Shown here one piece after another: positions 54,116 to 62,790 of a DNA stretch of 64,000 bases; position 1 is the stretch's first letter, and every line of letters starts with the position of its first letter. Source of the DNA: Pseudomonadota bacterium (GTDB taxonomy: Bacteria > Pseudomonadota > Gammaproteobacteria > Steroidobacterales > Steroidobacteraceae); NCBI GenBank assembly GCA_018240525.1, contig JAFEFN010000007.1, positions 1 through 64,000 of the forward strand. Reading direction: 5' to 3'. The notes below the pieces were generated by a model, which made no database searches, was not told the DNA's origin, and worked only from the letters and a program-made list of their open reading frames with translations. Both the position numbers and the translations under genes were made by a program.

Positions 54116-55615
54116 ATGAACGCAAAGCCCGATACCGTCTCCTGGCACGAGCGCGCCCGCTCCCTCACTCCGCGCACGCAGGCCTTCATCGAGGGCCGCT
54201 ACGTGGATGCCGCATCCGGCGCTACCTTCAACTCGGTGAACCCGGCGACCGGCAAGGTGCTGGCCCAGGTTGCCGCCGGCGACGAGGAAGACGTCAATCG
54301 CGCGGTAGCCTCGGCGCGCGCCGCATTTCGCAAGGGCGCATGGTCGAACCTGCCGCCGGCCCAGCGCAAGAAAGTGCTCGCGCGCTTCGCCGAGCTCATC
54401 CTCAAGCACACCGATGAGCTGGCGCTGCTGGAGACCCTGGACATGGGCAAGCCCATTTCCGACAGCCTGCAGATCGACATCCCGGGCGCTGCGCGCTGCA
54501 TCCAGTGGTACGCAGAGGCCGTCGACAAGATCTACGACGAAGTGGCTCCCACCGGCCCGGGCGCTCTGGCGCTGATCACGCGCGAGCCCCTGGGAGTGGT
54601 CGGGGCGATCGTGCCGTGGAACTTCCCGCTGGTGATGGCAGCGTGGAAGATTGCCCCGGTGCTGGCGGCCGGAAACTCGCTGGTGCTCAAGCCGTCCGAA
54701 AAGTCCCCGCTCACCGCGCTGCGCGTTGCCGAGCTGGCCGTCGAGGCAGGCCTTCCGCCTGGCGTCCTGAATGTCGTCCCCGGTTACGGGCATACCGCCG
54801 GCAAGGCTTTGGCGCTGCACATGGACGTGGACTGCGTGACGTTCACCGGCTCCACCGCGACCGGCAAGACCATCATGCAGTACGCGGGGCAGTCGAACCT
54901 CAAGCGCGTATCGCTCGAGTGCGGCGGCAAGTCGCCGAACATCGTGCTCGCCGACTATCCGAACCTGGAGAAGGCCGCCACCGCAGCCGCATTCGCCATC
55001 TTTTTCAACCAGGGTGAGGTGTGCTCGGCCGGTTCGCGCCTGCTCCTGCAGGAGGGCATCAAGGATGTGGTGCTGCAGAAGGTGCAGGAGATCGGTCAGA
55101 AGATGCAGCCGGGTGACCCGCTCGAGCCCGCGACGCGCCTGGGCGCGATCGTAGATGAGACGCAGATGAAGCGTGTGCTCGGTTACATCGACGCCGGCCA
55201 GCGGGAGGGTGCCAGCGTGCTCCTCGGCGGCAAGCGCGTGCGCCAGGACAGCGGCGGCTATTTCGTCGAGCCCACCGTATTCGACAACGTCTCGCCGCGC
55301 ATGAGCATTGCCCGCGAGGAAATCTTTGGCCCGGTGCTCTCGGCCATCACCTTCAAGACCCCCGAGGAGGCCGTAGAGATCGCCAACGACGTGGTCTATG
55401 GGCTGGCCTCGGCCGTGTGGACCCGCGACATCACCACAGCGCACCGCATGGCACGTGCCATCCGCGCCGGTACCGTGTACATCAACTGCTACGATGCCGA
55501 CGACATCACGGTGCCGTTCGGAGGCTTCAAGCAGTCCGGGATGGGGCGCGACAAGTCGTTGCACGCCCTGGAGAAGTACACCGAGCTCAAGACCACCTGG
55601 CTCGAGCTCTCGTGA
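54116..55615 (+). CDS. puuC: aldehyde dehydrogenase, PuuC-like
   Basis: 499 residues. ALDH marks: VPWNFPLVMAAWK with Asn169, Glu268 in LECGGKS, Cys303 in NQGEVCSAGSR, and EEIFGPVLS. Length and sequence style match gamma-glutamyl-gamma-aminobutyraldehyde dehydrogenase (PuuC) and related betaine/aminobutyraldehyde enzymes. It starts 11 bases after the PuuR-like gene. With puuA, puuB and puuD at the window end, the Puu route from putrescine to GABA is covered. Confidence 0.82.
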   Translation: MNAKPDTVSWHERARSLTPRTQAFIEGRYVDAASGATFNSVNPATGKVLAQVAAGDEEDVNRAVASARAAFRKGAWSNLPPAQRKKVLARFAELILKHTDELALLETLDMGKPISDSLQIDIPGAARCIQWYAEAVDKIYDEVAPTGPGALALITREPLGVVGAIVPWNFPLVMAAWKIAPVLAAGNSLVLKPSEKSPLTALRVAELAVEAGLPPGVLNVVPGYGHTAGKALALHMDVDCVTFTGSTATGKTIMQYAGQSNLKRVSLECGGKSPNIVLADYPNLEKAATAAAFAIFFNQGEVCSAGSRLLLQEGIKDVVLQKVQEIGQKMQPGDPLEPATRLGAIVDETQMKRVLGYIDAGQREGASVLLGGKRVRQDSGGYFVEPTVFDNVSPRMSIAREEIFGPVLSAITFKTPEEAVEIANDVVYGLASAVWTRDITTAHRMARAIRAGTVYINCYDADDITVPFGGFKQSGMGRDKSLHALEKYTELKTTWLELS

Positions 55616-55640
55616 GGGTCCGGCGGGGCATAACGACGAC

Positions 55641-57833
55641 GTGAGCGCCGCGACCCTGAGGTTCCTGGCCAGCGCGCCGCGCGGCTTCGGCGATCTGCTG
55701 GCCCAGGAGCTGTCTGCCTGCGGCGCGCTGGATGTGCGCGAGCGCTCCGCGGACGTGGCCTTCGGCGGCTCCCTGGAGGTCGCCTACCGTGCCTGCCTGT
55801 GGTCGCGTATCGCCAACCGCGTGTTCCTCGAGGTCGCGCAATTCGAGGCAGCAGACGCCGAGGCATTCCTGGCGGCGATCACGCGGCTCGACTGGTCGGC
55901 ACACATCGCCCCCGGGTCGACGCTGGCCTGCGACTTCACCGGCCGTCACCCGTCCATCACCCATACTCACTTCGGGGCCCTGAAGCTCAAGGATGGCATC
56001 GTCGATTCCTTGCGTGCTTCACGCGGCGAACGACCGGACATCGCCCTCGAGCGGCCCGATGTACGCGTTCACGCCCACGCCCACGGTCCACGCGTGACCG
56101 TTTCGCTCGACCTGTCCGGAGAAAGCCTGCATCGGCGCGGCTACCGTGGCGCTGCCGGGGAGGCCCCGTTGAAGGAGAACGTGGCGGCGGGCGTGCTGAT
56201 GCGCACGCAATGGCCGCAGCTGGCCGTGGCCGGCGCGGAGTTTCTCGACCCGCTCTGCGGCTCCGGGACCTTCTGCATCGAGGCTGCGCTCATGGCCACC
56301 GACCGCGCTCCGGGGCTGCAGCGCGAGTACTACGGGTTTCTGGGGTGGCGCGGGCATGACGCGCAGCTCTGGTCGCGCTTGCTTGAAGAGGCGCAGCGGC
56401 GCGCCATCGCGGGGGCCTCCTCCCCGGTCACGATTCGCGGACAGGACCGCGATTCCGCCGCGCTGCGCGCGGCCCGTGACAATGCGCAGCGTGCCGGCGT
56501 CGAGCGCTGGGTGAGCTTCCAGGTGGGGGAGCTTGCCGCGGCCGCGCCGTTGCCAGACCGACCCCAGGGGCGCGCAGGTCTGGTCTGCACCAATCCGCCC
56601 TACGGGGTGCGGCTCGAGGACGAGGAGGGTGCCCGGCGTGTCCATCGCGAGCTCGGCGCCGTGCTGCGCGAGCGCTTCCAGGGCTGGAGTGCCGCCATTC
56701 TGACCGGTGCGCCCGAACTGGGCCGCGAACTCGGACTGCGAGCCTATCGAACGCACGCGGTGTGGAATGGCGGCATTGAATGCCGCCTGCTGCGCATCAA
56801 GGTAGAGGCCGACAGTACGCGCGCCGCCGGCACGCTGGGCAAGGGAATCGCCCATCTCAAGGACAGCGCAGGCGCGCAGATGTTCGCCAACCGGCTGGCC
56901 AAGAATCTCAAGCACCTGCGCAGCTGGACGCAACGCGAGCAGGTGAGCTGCTATCGCATCTACGATGCGGACATGCCCGAGTATGCCTTCGCGATCGATG
57001 CGTATCGCACGCTCGAGCCGGATGCGCAGTGGCTGTACGTGCAGGAGTACGCGGCGCCGGCGGAGATCGAGCTCGAGTCGGTGCGCAAGCGACGCGGCGA
57101 AGTGCTCGCCTCGCTGCCGCAGGTGACCGGGGTGCCCGTCGAGCGTATCCAGGTGCGCACGCGGCGCCGCACGCGGCGCGGCGAGCAGTACGAAAAGCTG
57201 GACGCGCAGGGCGAGTTCTACCAGGTGCAGGAGGGCGGACTTAAGTTCCGCGTGAACTTCGCCGATTACCTGGATACCGGCATTTTCCTGGACCACCGCC
57301 TGACGCGGGCACGGCTGCGGCTGGCCGCGCGTGGCAGGCGCTTCCTCAACCTGTTCGCCTACACCGGCACCGCGACGGTGTATGCGGCAGACGGCGGGGC
57401 GCTCACCACGACCACCGTGGACATGTCGCGCACCTACCTGGACTGGGCGCAGCGCAACCTTTCCATCAACGGCTTCCACGGTGCCGCGCACAGCTTCCTG
57501 CAGGCCGACTGCGTCGAATGGCTGAGGCAGGCCAGTCCGGAGCGGAGCCAGTTCGACCTGGTGTTCCTCGACCCGCCGACATTCTCGAACTCCAAGCGCA
57601 TGGAAGGGGTTCTGGACATCGAGCGCGACCACGCACAGCTCGTCACCGCCTGCGCGCGCCTCCTCGCCCCCGGGGGGCTCATCGTCTTTTCCACCAACGC
57701 GCAGAGGTTCCGGCTCGATGAGGCACTGTCGGAGCGCTTTGACGTGCGGGACATCTCGGCGGCGACCCTGCCGAAGGACTTCGAGCGCAACCCCCGCATC
57801 CACAAGTGCTTCGAAGTGCGCCTGCGCGCCTGA
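55641..57833 (+). CDS. rlmL: bifunctional 23S rRNA (guanine) methyltransferase RlmKL
   Basis: 730 residues from GTG 55641 (E. coli RlmL has 702). A THUMP-bearing N-terminus (about 1-160) precedes the m2G2445 methyltransferase (DPLCGSGTFCIEAA SAM loop, TNPPYG catalytic motif). The C-terminal half is the m7G2069 methyltransferase RlmK, with LNLFAYTGTATVYAADGG and LDPPTFSNSK. It modifies 23S rRNA during 50S assembly. It begins 25 bases after the puuC stop; its ribosome site is weak. Confidence 0.94.
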   Translation: MSAATLRFLASAPRGFGDLLAQELSACGALDVRERSADVAFGGSLEVAYRACLWSRIANRVFLEVAQFEAADAEAFLAAITRLDWSAHIAPGSTLACDFTGRHPSITHTHFGALKLKDGIVDSLRASRGERPDIALERPDVRVHAHAHGPRVTVSLDLSGESLHRRGYRGAAGEAPLKENVAAGVLMRTQWPQLAVAGAEFLDPLCGSGTFCIEAALMATDRAPGLQREYYGFLGWRGHDAQLWSRLLEEAQRRAIAGASSPVTIRGQDRDSAALRAARDNAQRAGVERWVSFQVGELAAAAPLPDRPQGRAGLVCTNPPYGVRLEDEEGARRVHRELGAVLRERFQGWSAAILTGAPELGRELGLRAYRTHAVWNGGIECRLLRIKVEADSTRAAGTLGKGIAHLKDSAGAQMFANRLAKNLKHLRSWTQREQVSCYRIYDADMPEYAFAIDAYRTLEPDAQWLYVQEYAAPAEIELESVRKRRGEVLASLPQVTGVPVERIQVRTRRRTRRGEQYEKLDAQGEFYQVQEGGLKFRVNFADYLDTGIFLDHRLTRARLRLAARGRRFLNLFAYTGTATVYAADGGALTTTTVDMSRTYLDWAQRNLSINGFHGAAHSFLQADCVEWLRQASPERSQFDLVFLDPPTFSNSKRMEGVLDIERDHAQLVTACARLLAPGGLIVFSTNAQRFRLDEALSERFDVRDISAATLPKDFERNPRIHKCFEVRLRA

Positions 57834-57836
57834 AGA

Positions 57837-58481
57837 TCAGTCGCGATCGGGTGCGCCGAGTGGGAAATATGGCCTGAAGGGACGTGCCTCATCGACGGCG
57901 CGCGCGACCGAAGGACGGCTGAGCACGCGCGCCCGGTAGGCGCGCAGCCTGGCATGGGCAGGCGCAATCGGATGGGCCCAGTCGGCATAGAAGAGTGACG
58001 GCGCACCGGCGCAGTCGGCGAGGGTGAAGCTTTCCCCGGCGGCCCAGGTGCGCCCGGCCAAACGGCCGTCCAGCCACAGGTAGATTCGTTCCAGGGCGCC
58101 GCGCGCCTCGTCCACGCCATAGCTGTCATGGTCCTTTTCCGGGCGCAGCTGGTTGCCGACCATCTTCTGCATCGGCGTCATCACGTAGTTGTCGAAGATG
58201 CGATCGAGCATGCGCACCTCGATGCCGGCGTCGCCCTCGGGGATCAGGCGTACTTTGCCCGGATGGTGCAGTTGCAGGTACTCGATGATCGTGGTCGTCT
58301 CCACTACGGTGCGCTCGCCGTCCTGCAGCACGGGAAACTTCTTGAGTGGCCAGAGCGCCTCGAGCTCGGCATTAGCCTGAGCCTCCTCGAGGCTGCGGTA
58401 CTCGAACGGGGTGGCGTTCTCGTACAGCGCGATGAGCACCTTCTGGCTATAGGAAGAGAACGGATGCGAGTAGAGCTTCAT
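57837..58481 (-). CDS. glutathione S-transferase
   Basis: 214 residues. The thioredoxin-like domain begins MKLYSHPFSSYSQKVLIAL, with FPVLQDGERTVVETTTI for glutathione binding. The helical domain contains GESFTLADCAGAPSL, the GST folding motif. Converges on rlmL with only three bases between stops. Confidence 0.92.
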   Translation of the reverse strand: MKLYSHPFSSYSQKVLIALYENATPFEYRSLEEAQANAELEALWPLKKFPVLQDGERTVVETTTIIEYLQLHHPGKVRLIPEGDAGIEVRMLDRIFDNYVMTPMQKMVGNQLRPEKDHDSYGVDEARGALERIYLWLDGRLAGRTWAAGESFTLADCAGAPSLFYADWAHPIAPAHARLRAYRARVLSRPSVARAVDEARPFRPYFPLGAPDRD

Positions 58482-58552
58482 TGCGTATTTCTCCGGCGGC
58501 TGTCGCCCAGAGTCTAACGCGGCGCCCGCCTCGATCGACCGTCAGCGGACCT

Positions 58553-58900
58553 TCAGCTCTCCACGTGCGCCTTCAGGCGCAGCAGTACCTCGTCCCACTG
58601 CTGGGAAACGCGGCCGAGATATTCCTGCATCTCCTTCATCGGCTGTGGGTCGAGCTCGAAGAGGCTTTCGCGGCCATGACGTGCACCGCGCACCAGTCCT
58701 GCACCCTGCAGCACCCGCAGATGCTTGGTCACGGCCTGGCGCGTGAGCCGGGTGCCCGCCGTCAGGCGGGAGATCGACTGCGCCTCCCCGGTGGCGAGCG
58801 CCGTCACCAGCGCCAGACGTGTCTCGTCCCCCAGCGCTGCGAAGATGACCGCGTGGTGGCGCCGCCGCGCGGCGCTGTGCTCAGGATGGCCGCGCGACAT
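58553..58900 (-). CDS. ArsR family transcriptional regulator
   Basis: 115 residues. A winged helix of SdpR/YdfF type: VIFAALGDETRLALVTALA, then ISRLTAGTRLTRQAVTKHLRVLQGAGLV. No metal-binding Cys pair, so it is not a classical metal sensor. The start overlaps the SRPBCC gene by 20 bases. Two dyads upstream of that gene (59336 and 59378) fit an autoregulated operon. Confidence 0.9.
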   Translation of the reverse strand: MSRGHPEHSAARRRHHAVIFAALGDETRLALVTALATGEAQSISRLTAGTRLTRQAVTKHLRVLQGAGLVRGARHGRESLFELDPQPMKEMQEYLGRVSQQWDEVLLRLKAHVES

Positions 58901-59333
58901 GGCGTTCGATGTTCACGAGCTGCTGCCCCCAGCCGTCGGCGTTCATTCTCAAGGCCTCAGCGCGGCGTGCGGCCGGTATCTTGTCGAAGCCGCTCTCGCT
59001 GACGATGAGCAGGGTACCGCTCGCCGTGGGCTCCAGCCGGAGCTCCACCAAGGTAGGGGTCTCCTGCGAGTAATCGACCTTGGGGTCGACTGCATACGGG
59101 TGCCACGTGAAGCTGAGGCGTCTTTCGGGCTCGATCGTCTGCACGACGGCGCGCCAGGTGACGTGCTCGTAACCGCGGTGCGTGATCTGCCCGACGGCCT
59201 CCTTGCCGACCGCGAACGGCTCCTGCAGCCTGACCCCGAACCAGGCGCCAAATTCGCGGTAGTCGCTGATGGCACGCCACACCCGCGCCACGGGCGCCCG
59301 CAGTTCGACGCGCTTTTCGATGCGGTCGGTCAT
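58881..59333 (-). CDS. SRPBCC/AHSA1-like protein
   Basis: 150 residues from ATG 59333, with GGAGG seven bases upstream. The fold is Bet v1-like: RVELRAPVARVWRAISDYREFGAWFG is typical at the start when read in parts, then TWRAVVQTIEPERRLSFTWHP and the long C-terminal helix. Such proteins bind hydrophobic ligands and are often encoded with an ArsR regulator, as here. It is the first gene of that pair. Confidence 0.85.
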   Translation of the reverse strand: MTDRIEKRVELRAPVARVWRAISDYREFGAWFGVRLQEPFAVGKEAVGQITHRGYEHVTWRAVVQTIEPERRLSFTWHPYAVDPKVDYSQETPTLVELRLEPTASGTLLIVSESGFDKIPAARRAEALRMNADGWGQQLVNIERHVARPS

Positions 59334-59335
59334 AT

Positions 59336-59353
59336 TGCAACCTCCAGGTTGCA
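59336..59353. promoter_or_regulatory. ArsR operator 1, covering the Shine-Dalgarno site
   Basis: TGCAACCT and AGGTTGCA are perfect 8-bp arms around CC. The GGAGG ribosome site of the SRPBCC gene lies inside it. Shares GCAACC...GGTTGC with the second dyad 41 bases away. Confidence 0.7.
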
Positions 59354-59381
59354 TGATAAGGGGGCGGGTTTTGTTACGCAA
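59353..59381 (-). promoter_or_regulatory. predicted promoter of the SRPBCC-ArsR pair
   Basis: On the minus strand TTGCGT (59381-59376) and TATCAT (59358-59353) are 17 bases apart. Transcription would start close to operator 1 and leave a short leader. Operator 2 overlaps the -35 element. Confidence 0.55.
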
Positions 59382-59399
59382 CCTTTGGGTTGCTATAAG
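59371..59399 (+). promoter_or_regulatory. predicted promoter of the asd leader
   Basis: TTGTTA (59371-59376) and TATAAG (59394-59399) are 17 bases apart on the plus strand, giving a leader of about 220 bases before asd. The second ArsR operator lies in the spacer. Confidence 0.55.
59378..59393. promoter_or_regulatory. ArsR operator 2
   Basis: GCAACC and GGTTGC are perfect 6-bp arms around TTTG. It overlaps the -35 of the minus-strand promoter and the spacer of the plus-strand asd promoter. Confidence 0.65.
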
Positions 59400-59463
59400 C
59401 GTCAGACCGGAGCGAATAAAGCTCCTTTACACCGGCGTGCCGGCTGCGGTAGCGTCGAAGCTG

Positions 59464-59541
59464 ATGTTCACCCTCACGAGCACCCACTCGATTAAGCCGC
59501 CCAAGACCCGCACGGGTCCTCGGGAGGGTTCTGCGCGCTGA
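59464..59541 (+). CDS. threonine-rich leader peptide of asd
   Basis: A 25-codon frame from ATG 59464: Thr at positions 3, 5, 7, 15 and 17, Lys at 11 and 14, and one Ile. It lies between the predicted asd promoter and a pair of mutually exclusive hairpins. Its stop lies inside the inner stem of the antiterminator. Asd feeds Thr, Lys and Met synthesis, so control by charged tRNA-Thr (and perhaps tRNA-Lys) fits. The ribosome site is weak. Confidence 0.55.
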   Translation: MFTLTSTHSIKPPKTRTGPREGSAR

Positions 59542-59604
59542 ACGTACCAGGCAGCGCGGAAGATTCCCGAGGCCCCGCCGCTCCCGCGACGGGGCCTCTT
59601 CGTT
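59518..59604 (+). promoter_or_regulatory. transcription attenuator in front of asd
   Basis: Antiterminator: CCTCGGGA (59518-59525) pairs with TCCCGAGG (59565-59572) and encloses an inner stem, CGCGCTG (59534-59540) with CAGCGCG (59552-59558). Terminator: AGGCCCCG (59570-59577) pairs with CGGGGCCT (59590-59597), followed by CTTCGTTTT. The two outer stems share bases 59570-59572. A ribosome that completes the leader peptide would cover the antiterminator; one stalled early on Thr codons would leave it free. Confidence 0.65.
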
Positions 59605-59625
59605 TTCGCATACCGGAGTAAAGCA

Positions 59626-60648
59626 ATGTCCGCCGTCACCTCTGCTTCCGCCCCCGTCGTTGCCGTCGTGGGCGCCACCGGCGCCGTCGGTGTCGAGCTG
59701 ATCCGCTGCCTGGAGCAGCGGCGCTTTCCGCTGGCGGAGCTGCGCTTGTTCGCCTCGGCGCGCTCGGCGGGCAAGAGCCTGCCGTTCCGTGGCAAGGCGC
59801 TTCAGGTGCAGGAGCTCACCGAGGCCAGCTTCACCGGCGTGGACATCGCGCTGTTTTCCGCCGGTGGCAGCACCTCGCGCCGCTTTGCACCGCTGGCGGT
59901 GCGGGCCGGCGCCACGGTGATCGACAACTCGTCCGCCTTCCGCATGGACCCGAAGATTCCCCTGGTCGTGCCGGAGATCAATCCACAGACCATCGGCGGC
60001 CGGGGCGGCATCATCGCCAACCCCAACTGCTGCGCCATCATTTCCATCACGCCGCTGTGGCCGGTGCACAAGGTTAACCGGATCGTGCGCCTGCAGCTGG
60101 CCACCTACCAGGCGGCCTCCGGCGCCGGCGCGGCCGCCATGGAGGAGCTGCGGGAGTCAACGCGTGCGTACCTTGACGGCAAGAGCTACGCCAACAAGGT
60201 GCTGCCGCATCCCTACGCCTTCAACCTGTTCAGCCACAACACCCGCGTGGATCCGGAAAGTGGCTACAACGAGGAGGAACTCAAGGTCATCCAGGAGACG
60301 CGCAAGATCTTCGGTGATCCCGACATCAGGGTCTCTGCGACCTGTGTGCGCGTGCCGGTGCTGCGGGCGCACGCCATGGCCATCACTTTCGAGTGCGAAC
60401 GATCAATCACGCCGGCGCAGGTGCGCGAGCTGCTGCAGGGCGCGCCGGGCGTGAAGCTCGTGGACGATGTGGAGAAGAACTACTTCCCGATGCCGCAGGA
60501 TGCCACCGGCAACGAGCCGATCCTGGTGGGCCGCATCCGCAGGGACATCAGCGACCCGAGTGGACGTTCCATCTCGCTGTTCGTGGCCGGGGACCAGTTG
60601 CTCAAGGGCGCAGCCCTCAACGCGGTGCAGATCGCCGAGCTCTTGTGA
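59626..60648 (+). CDS. asd: aspartate-semialdehyde dehydrogenase
   Basis: 340 residues. The N-terminal GATGAVGVELI loop (16-26) binds NADP. Catalytic Cys135 is in ANPNCC, and RAHAMAITFECE provides the His region. It makes aspartate semialdehyde for Lys/diaminopimelate, Thr, Met and Ile synthesis. ATG 59626 has CGGAG upstream. The long leader carries an attenuator. The 3' end overlaps the convergent methyltransferase gene by 32 bases. Confidence 0.95.
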   Translation: MSAVTSASAPVVAVVGATGAVGVELIRCLEQRRFPLAELRLFASARSAGKSLPFRGKALQVQELTEASFTGVDIALFSAGGSTSRRFAPLAVRAGATVIDNSSAFRMDPKIPLVVPEINPQTIGGRGGIIANPNCCAIISITPLWPVHKVNRIVRLQLATYQAASGAGAAAMEELRESTRAYLDGKSYANKVLPHPYAFNLFSHNTRVDPESGYNEEELKVIQETRKIFGDPDIRVSATCVRVPVLRAHAMAITFECERSITPAQVRELLQGAPGVKLVDDVEKNYFPMPQDATGNEPILVGRIRRDISDPSGRSISLFVAGDQLLKGAALNAVQIAELL

Positions 60649-61216
60649 AGGGAACCAGGGCCGGCACTTCCGTGGCATAGCGCTCGTACTGGCCCGGGAA
60701 AAGCTCGCGCATAAAGACCTCCTCGATGCGCAGCTTGCGGACCCACGCCCCGAGGATCACCAGCACCCCCAGGAAGCCGCGCGGTTCACCGAGGGCGATC
60801 GCGTTGCCGGTAAGTGCCACGATGAGTCCGGCATAGATCGGGTGTCGCACCAGGGCGTAGGGGCCGGAGCGGATGAGTTGGTGCCCTTCCTTCTGCGTGA
60901 CCGAGCCGCTCCAGTTGCGCCCCAGGTGCACGCGTGCCCAGACGGTGAAGGCAAGGCCGAGGGCGACTACCAGCGTCGCGCACAGGTAACGTGCGGGCAG
61001 ATCGGGCAGGATCTGCCGCGTCATCCAGCCGGCGGGGAACTCCGGGGAGCACAGCAGGTAGACTCCCACCGTCAGCGGCAGCCAGTGCGAGATGCGGGAG
61101 CCGCCGGACTCGCTGCGCACCGTGCGCTTGACGCCCGCAGCGCTGACGAACCAGTAAAGCAGCCACAGCAGCCACAGGCCAAGAATCACCTGGCGGTAGT
61201 TCACCGGGTAGTGCAT
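60617..61216 (-). CDS. isoprenylcysteine carboxyl methyltransferase (ICMT/PEMT-like) membrane protein
   Basis: 199 residues with about four to five membrane helices. The C-terminal half has the family pattern: RVHLGRNWSGSV, then GPYALVRHPIYAGL and a final EVFMRELFPGQYERYATEVP. In bacteria this family methylates small lipophilic or sulfur/oxygen substrates or is of unknown role. Its 3' end overlaps asd. It follows the PuuB-like gene by 15 bases on the same strand. Confidence 0.85.
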   Translation of the reverse strand: MHYPVNYRQVILGLWLLWLLYWFVSAAGVKRTVRSESGGSRISHWLPLTVGVYLLCSPEFPAGWMTRQILPDLPARYLCATLVVALGLAFTVWARVHLGRNWSGSVTQKEGHQLIRSGPYALVRHPIYAGLIVALTGNAIALGEPRGFLGVLVILGAWVRKLRIEEVFMRELFPGQYERYATEVPALVPFTRARRSAPR

Positions 61217-61231
61217 TGAGCTGGGCGCGGG

Positions 61232-62515
61232 CTACAGCAGGTCTTTGATGCGATAGTAGAGCATCGCCAGCACCAGCGCCGGGCGGCGCAGCGCCATCCC
61301 GCCAGGAAAGTCGGCGTGTGGGATGCGCGCAAAAACATCGAAGCGTTCGGCGGTGCCGCCGATGGCCTCGGCGACCAGCTTGCCGGCGATTCCGGTCAGG
61401 GCGATGCCGTGACCCGAGAAACCCTGCAGGAAGTAGATGTTCTGCGCCAGACGGCCGAAGTGCGGAGCACGGTTGAGGGTGATGTCGACGTCGCCCCCCC
61501 AGGCGTACTCGATGCGCACGTCCTGGAGCTGCGGAAACACCTTGAGCATGCGGGCGCGCGTGGCGCTCGGGGCGTCGAAGGACTTCAGTCCCGAGTAGTT
61601 CACTCGGCCGCCGAAGAGCAGGCGGTGGTCGGCCGAGCGGCGGTAGTAGTCGAGTACCCAGTTCATGTCGGCCACGGCGGCGTTGTTGGTGATGAGCTCG
61701 CTCGCCCGTGCCGCGCCCAGCGGCTCGGTCGCCACGATGTAGGTGGCCACCGCCATGATCTTGCGCGCCAGCGAGGGAGCCATGGGACCTAGGAAAACAT
61801 TGCCGCACAGGACCAGGTGTCGTGCCCGCACCTCGCCTTCTGCCGTGGCGACGCGCAGCTTCCCATTGCCTGCCTGGGCGAAGGAGAGCGCCCGCGTGCC
61901 GCCATAGATCTGCACTCCCAGTGTCTGCGCGGCGGCGGCAAGCCCCAGCGTGTAATTCAACGGGTGCAGGTGAGCGCTGTTCGTGTCGTACAGGCCACCG
62001 ACATAGCGATCCGTGGCGAGCATGGTGTGCAGCTCGTCCTTGGGTACGTAGCGGACGCTGTCGTAGCCGTAGACGTCGCGCAGTTCCTTGATCTCGGCGT
62101 GCAGGTCGCGATCGTGGCGCGGCTTCACCGCGGTCGTCAGGTGCCCGTCAACCCAATCGCAGTCGATCGAGAAGCGCCGGATCAGGGAGCGCATCAGCGC
62201 AAGACCCTCCACGGAGACCTCCCAGACCGAGCGTGCGGCGGTCGGGCCGATCAGACGGTCGAGCTTGGCCTGGCCGGAGGCGATTCCCTGGATGGCCTGG
62301 GCGCCGCTGCGGCCGGAGGCCCCCCAGCCGATGCGGTTGGCCTCCAGCAGGATGACGCGCATGCCGCGCTCGGCCAGGTGCAGCGCGGTCGAGCAGCCGG
62401 CAATGCCCCCGCCCACGACGCAGACGTCAGCTTCAGCGCTGCCCTCGAGCGGCCGGTGCTCGGGGGCGCTGTGGGCCGATGCGGCGTAATAGGAGGGGAC
62501 GTAAGCGGACGGCAT
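61232..62515 (-). CDS. puuB: FAD-dependent gamma-glutamylputrescine oxidase-like
   Basis: 427 residues, DAO family. The FAD loop is VVGGGIAGCSTALHLAERG (33-51), followed by GWGASGRSGAQ, in which the flavin contacts lie. The C-terminal YFLQGFSGHGIALTGIAGKL closes the FAD site. PuuB oxidises gamma-glutamylputrescine to the aldehyde that PuuC uses. It is divergent from puuD, whose product and that of puuA act before and after it. Confidence 0.88.
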   Translation of the reverse strand: MPSAYVPSYYAASAHSAPEHRPLEGSAEADVCVVGGGIAGCSTALHLAERGMRVILLEANRIGWGASGRSGAQAIQGIASGQAKLDRLIGPTAARSVWEVSVEGLALMRSLIRRFSIDCDWVDGHLTTAVKPRHDRDLHAEIKELRDVYGYDSVRYVPKDELHTMLATDRYVGGLYDTNSAHLHPLNYTLGLAAAAQTLGVQIYGGTRALSFAQAGNGKLRVATAEGEVRARHLVLCGNVFLGPMAPSLARKIMAVATYIVATEPLGAARASELITNNAAVADMNWVLDYYRRSADHRLLFGGRVNYSGLKSFDAPSATRARMLKVFPQLQDVRIEYAWGGDVDITLNRAPHFGRLAQNIYFLQGFSGHGIALTGIAGKLVAEAIGGTAERFDVFARIPHADFPGGMALRRPALVLAMLYYRIKDLL

Positions 62516-62754
62516 CGTGTGGACCTGCGGAAACGTGGGGTGTTTAGGATATTCTCACGCGCCAAGACCCTGCGCAGTGGCAGGATAACGAGCCGGCGGG
62601 CATGCCCGCAAATCGTTGCCTGCCGCCCCCTTGCGCCTTTAGGTGGCCTATTCGTGGCCTTCCGGGGGCTTATGTCAATATGCACAGGCCCGGGCTTCGG
62701 CTCCGCACCTGTGGTCTAATAGGCGGGAAATTCGGAGATTGAGCGGGGCAGACT

Positions 62755-62770
62755 GTCTAGAATAATAGAC
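62755..62770. promoter_or_regulatory. candidate regulator operator, GTCTA-N6-TAGAC
   Basis: A perfect 5-bp inverted repeat with a six-base AT-rich centre, ending 20 bases before the puuD ATG and about 240 bases from the divergent puuB start. It matches the site in front of the PuuR-like gene. The rest of the 275-base divergent region shows no further gene. Confidence 0.65.
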
Positions 62771-62790
62771 GCTGCGCCGTATGCGCCGCC

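Noticed and set aside
62714..62724. A second GTCTA half-site before puuD
   Set aside because: It lacks the N6-spaced partner arm, so it is not counted as an operator.
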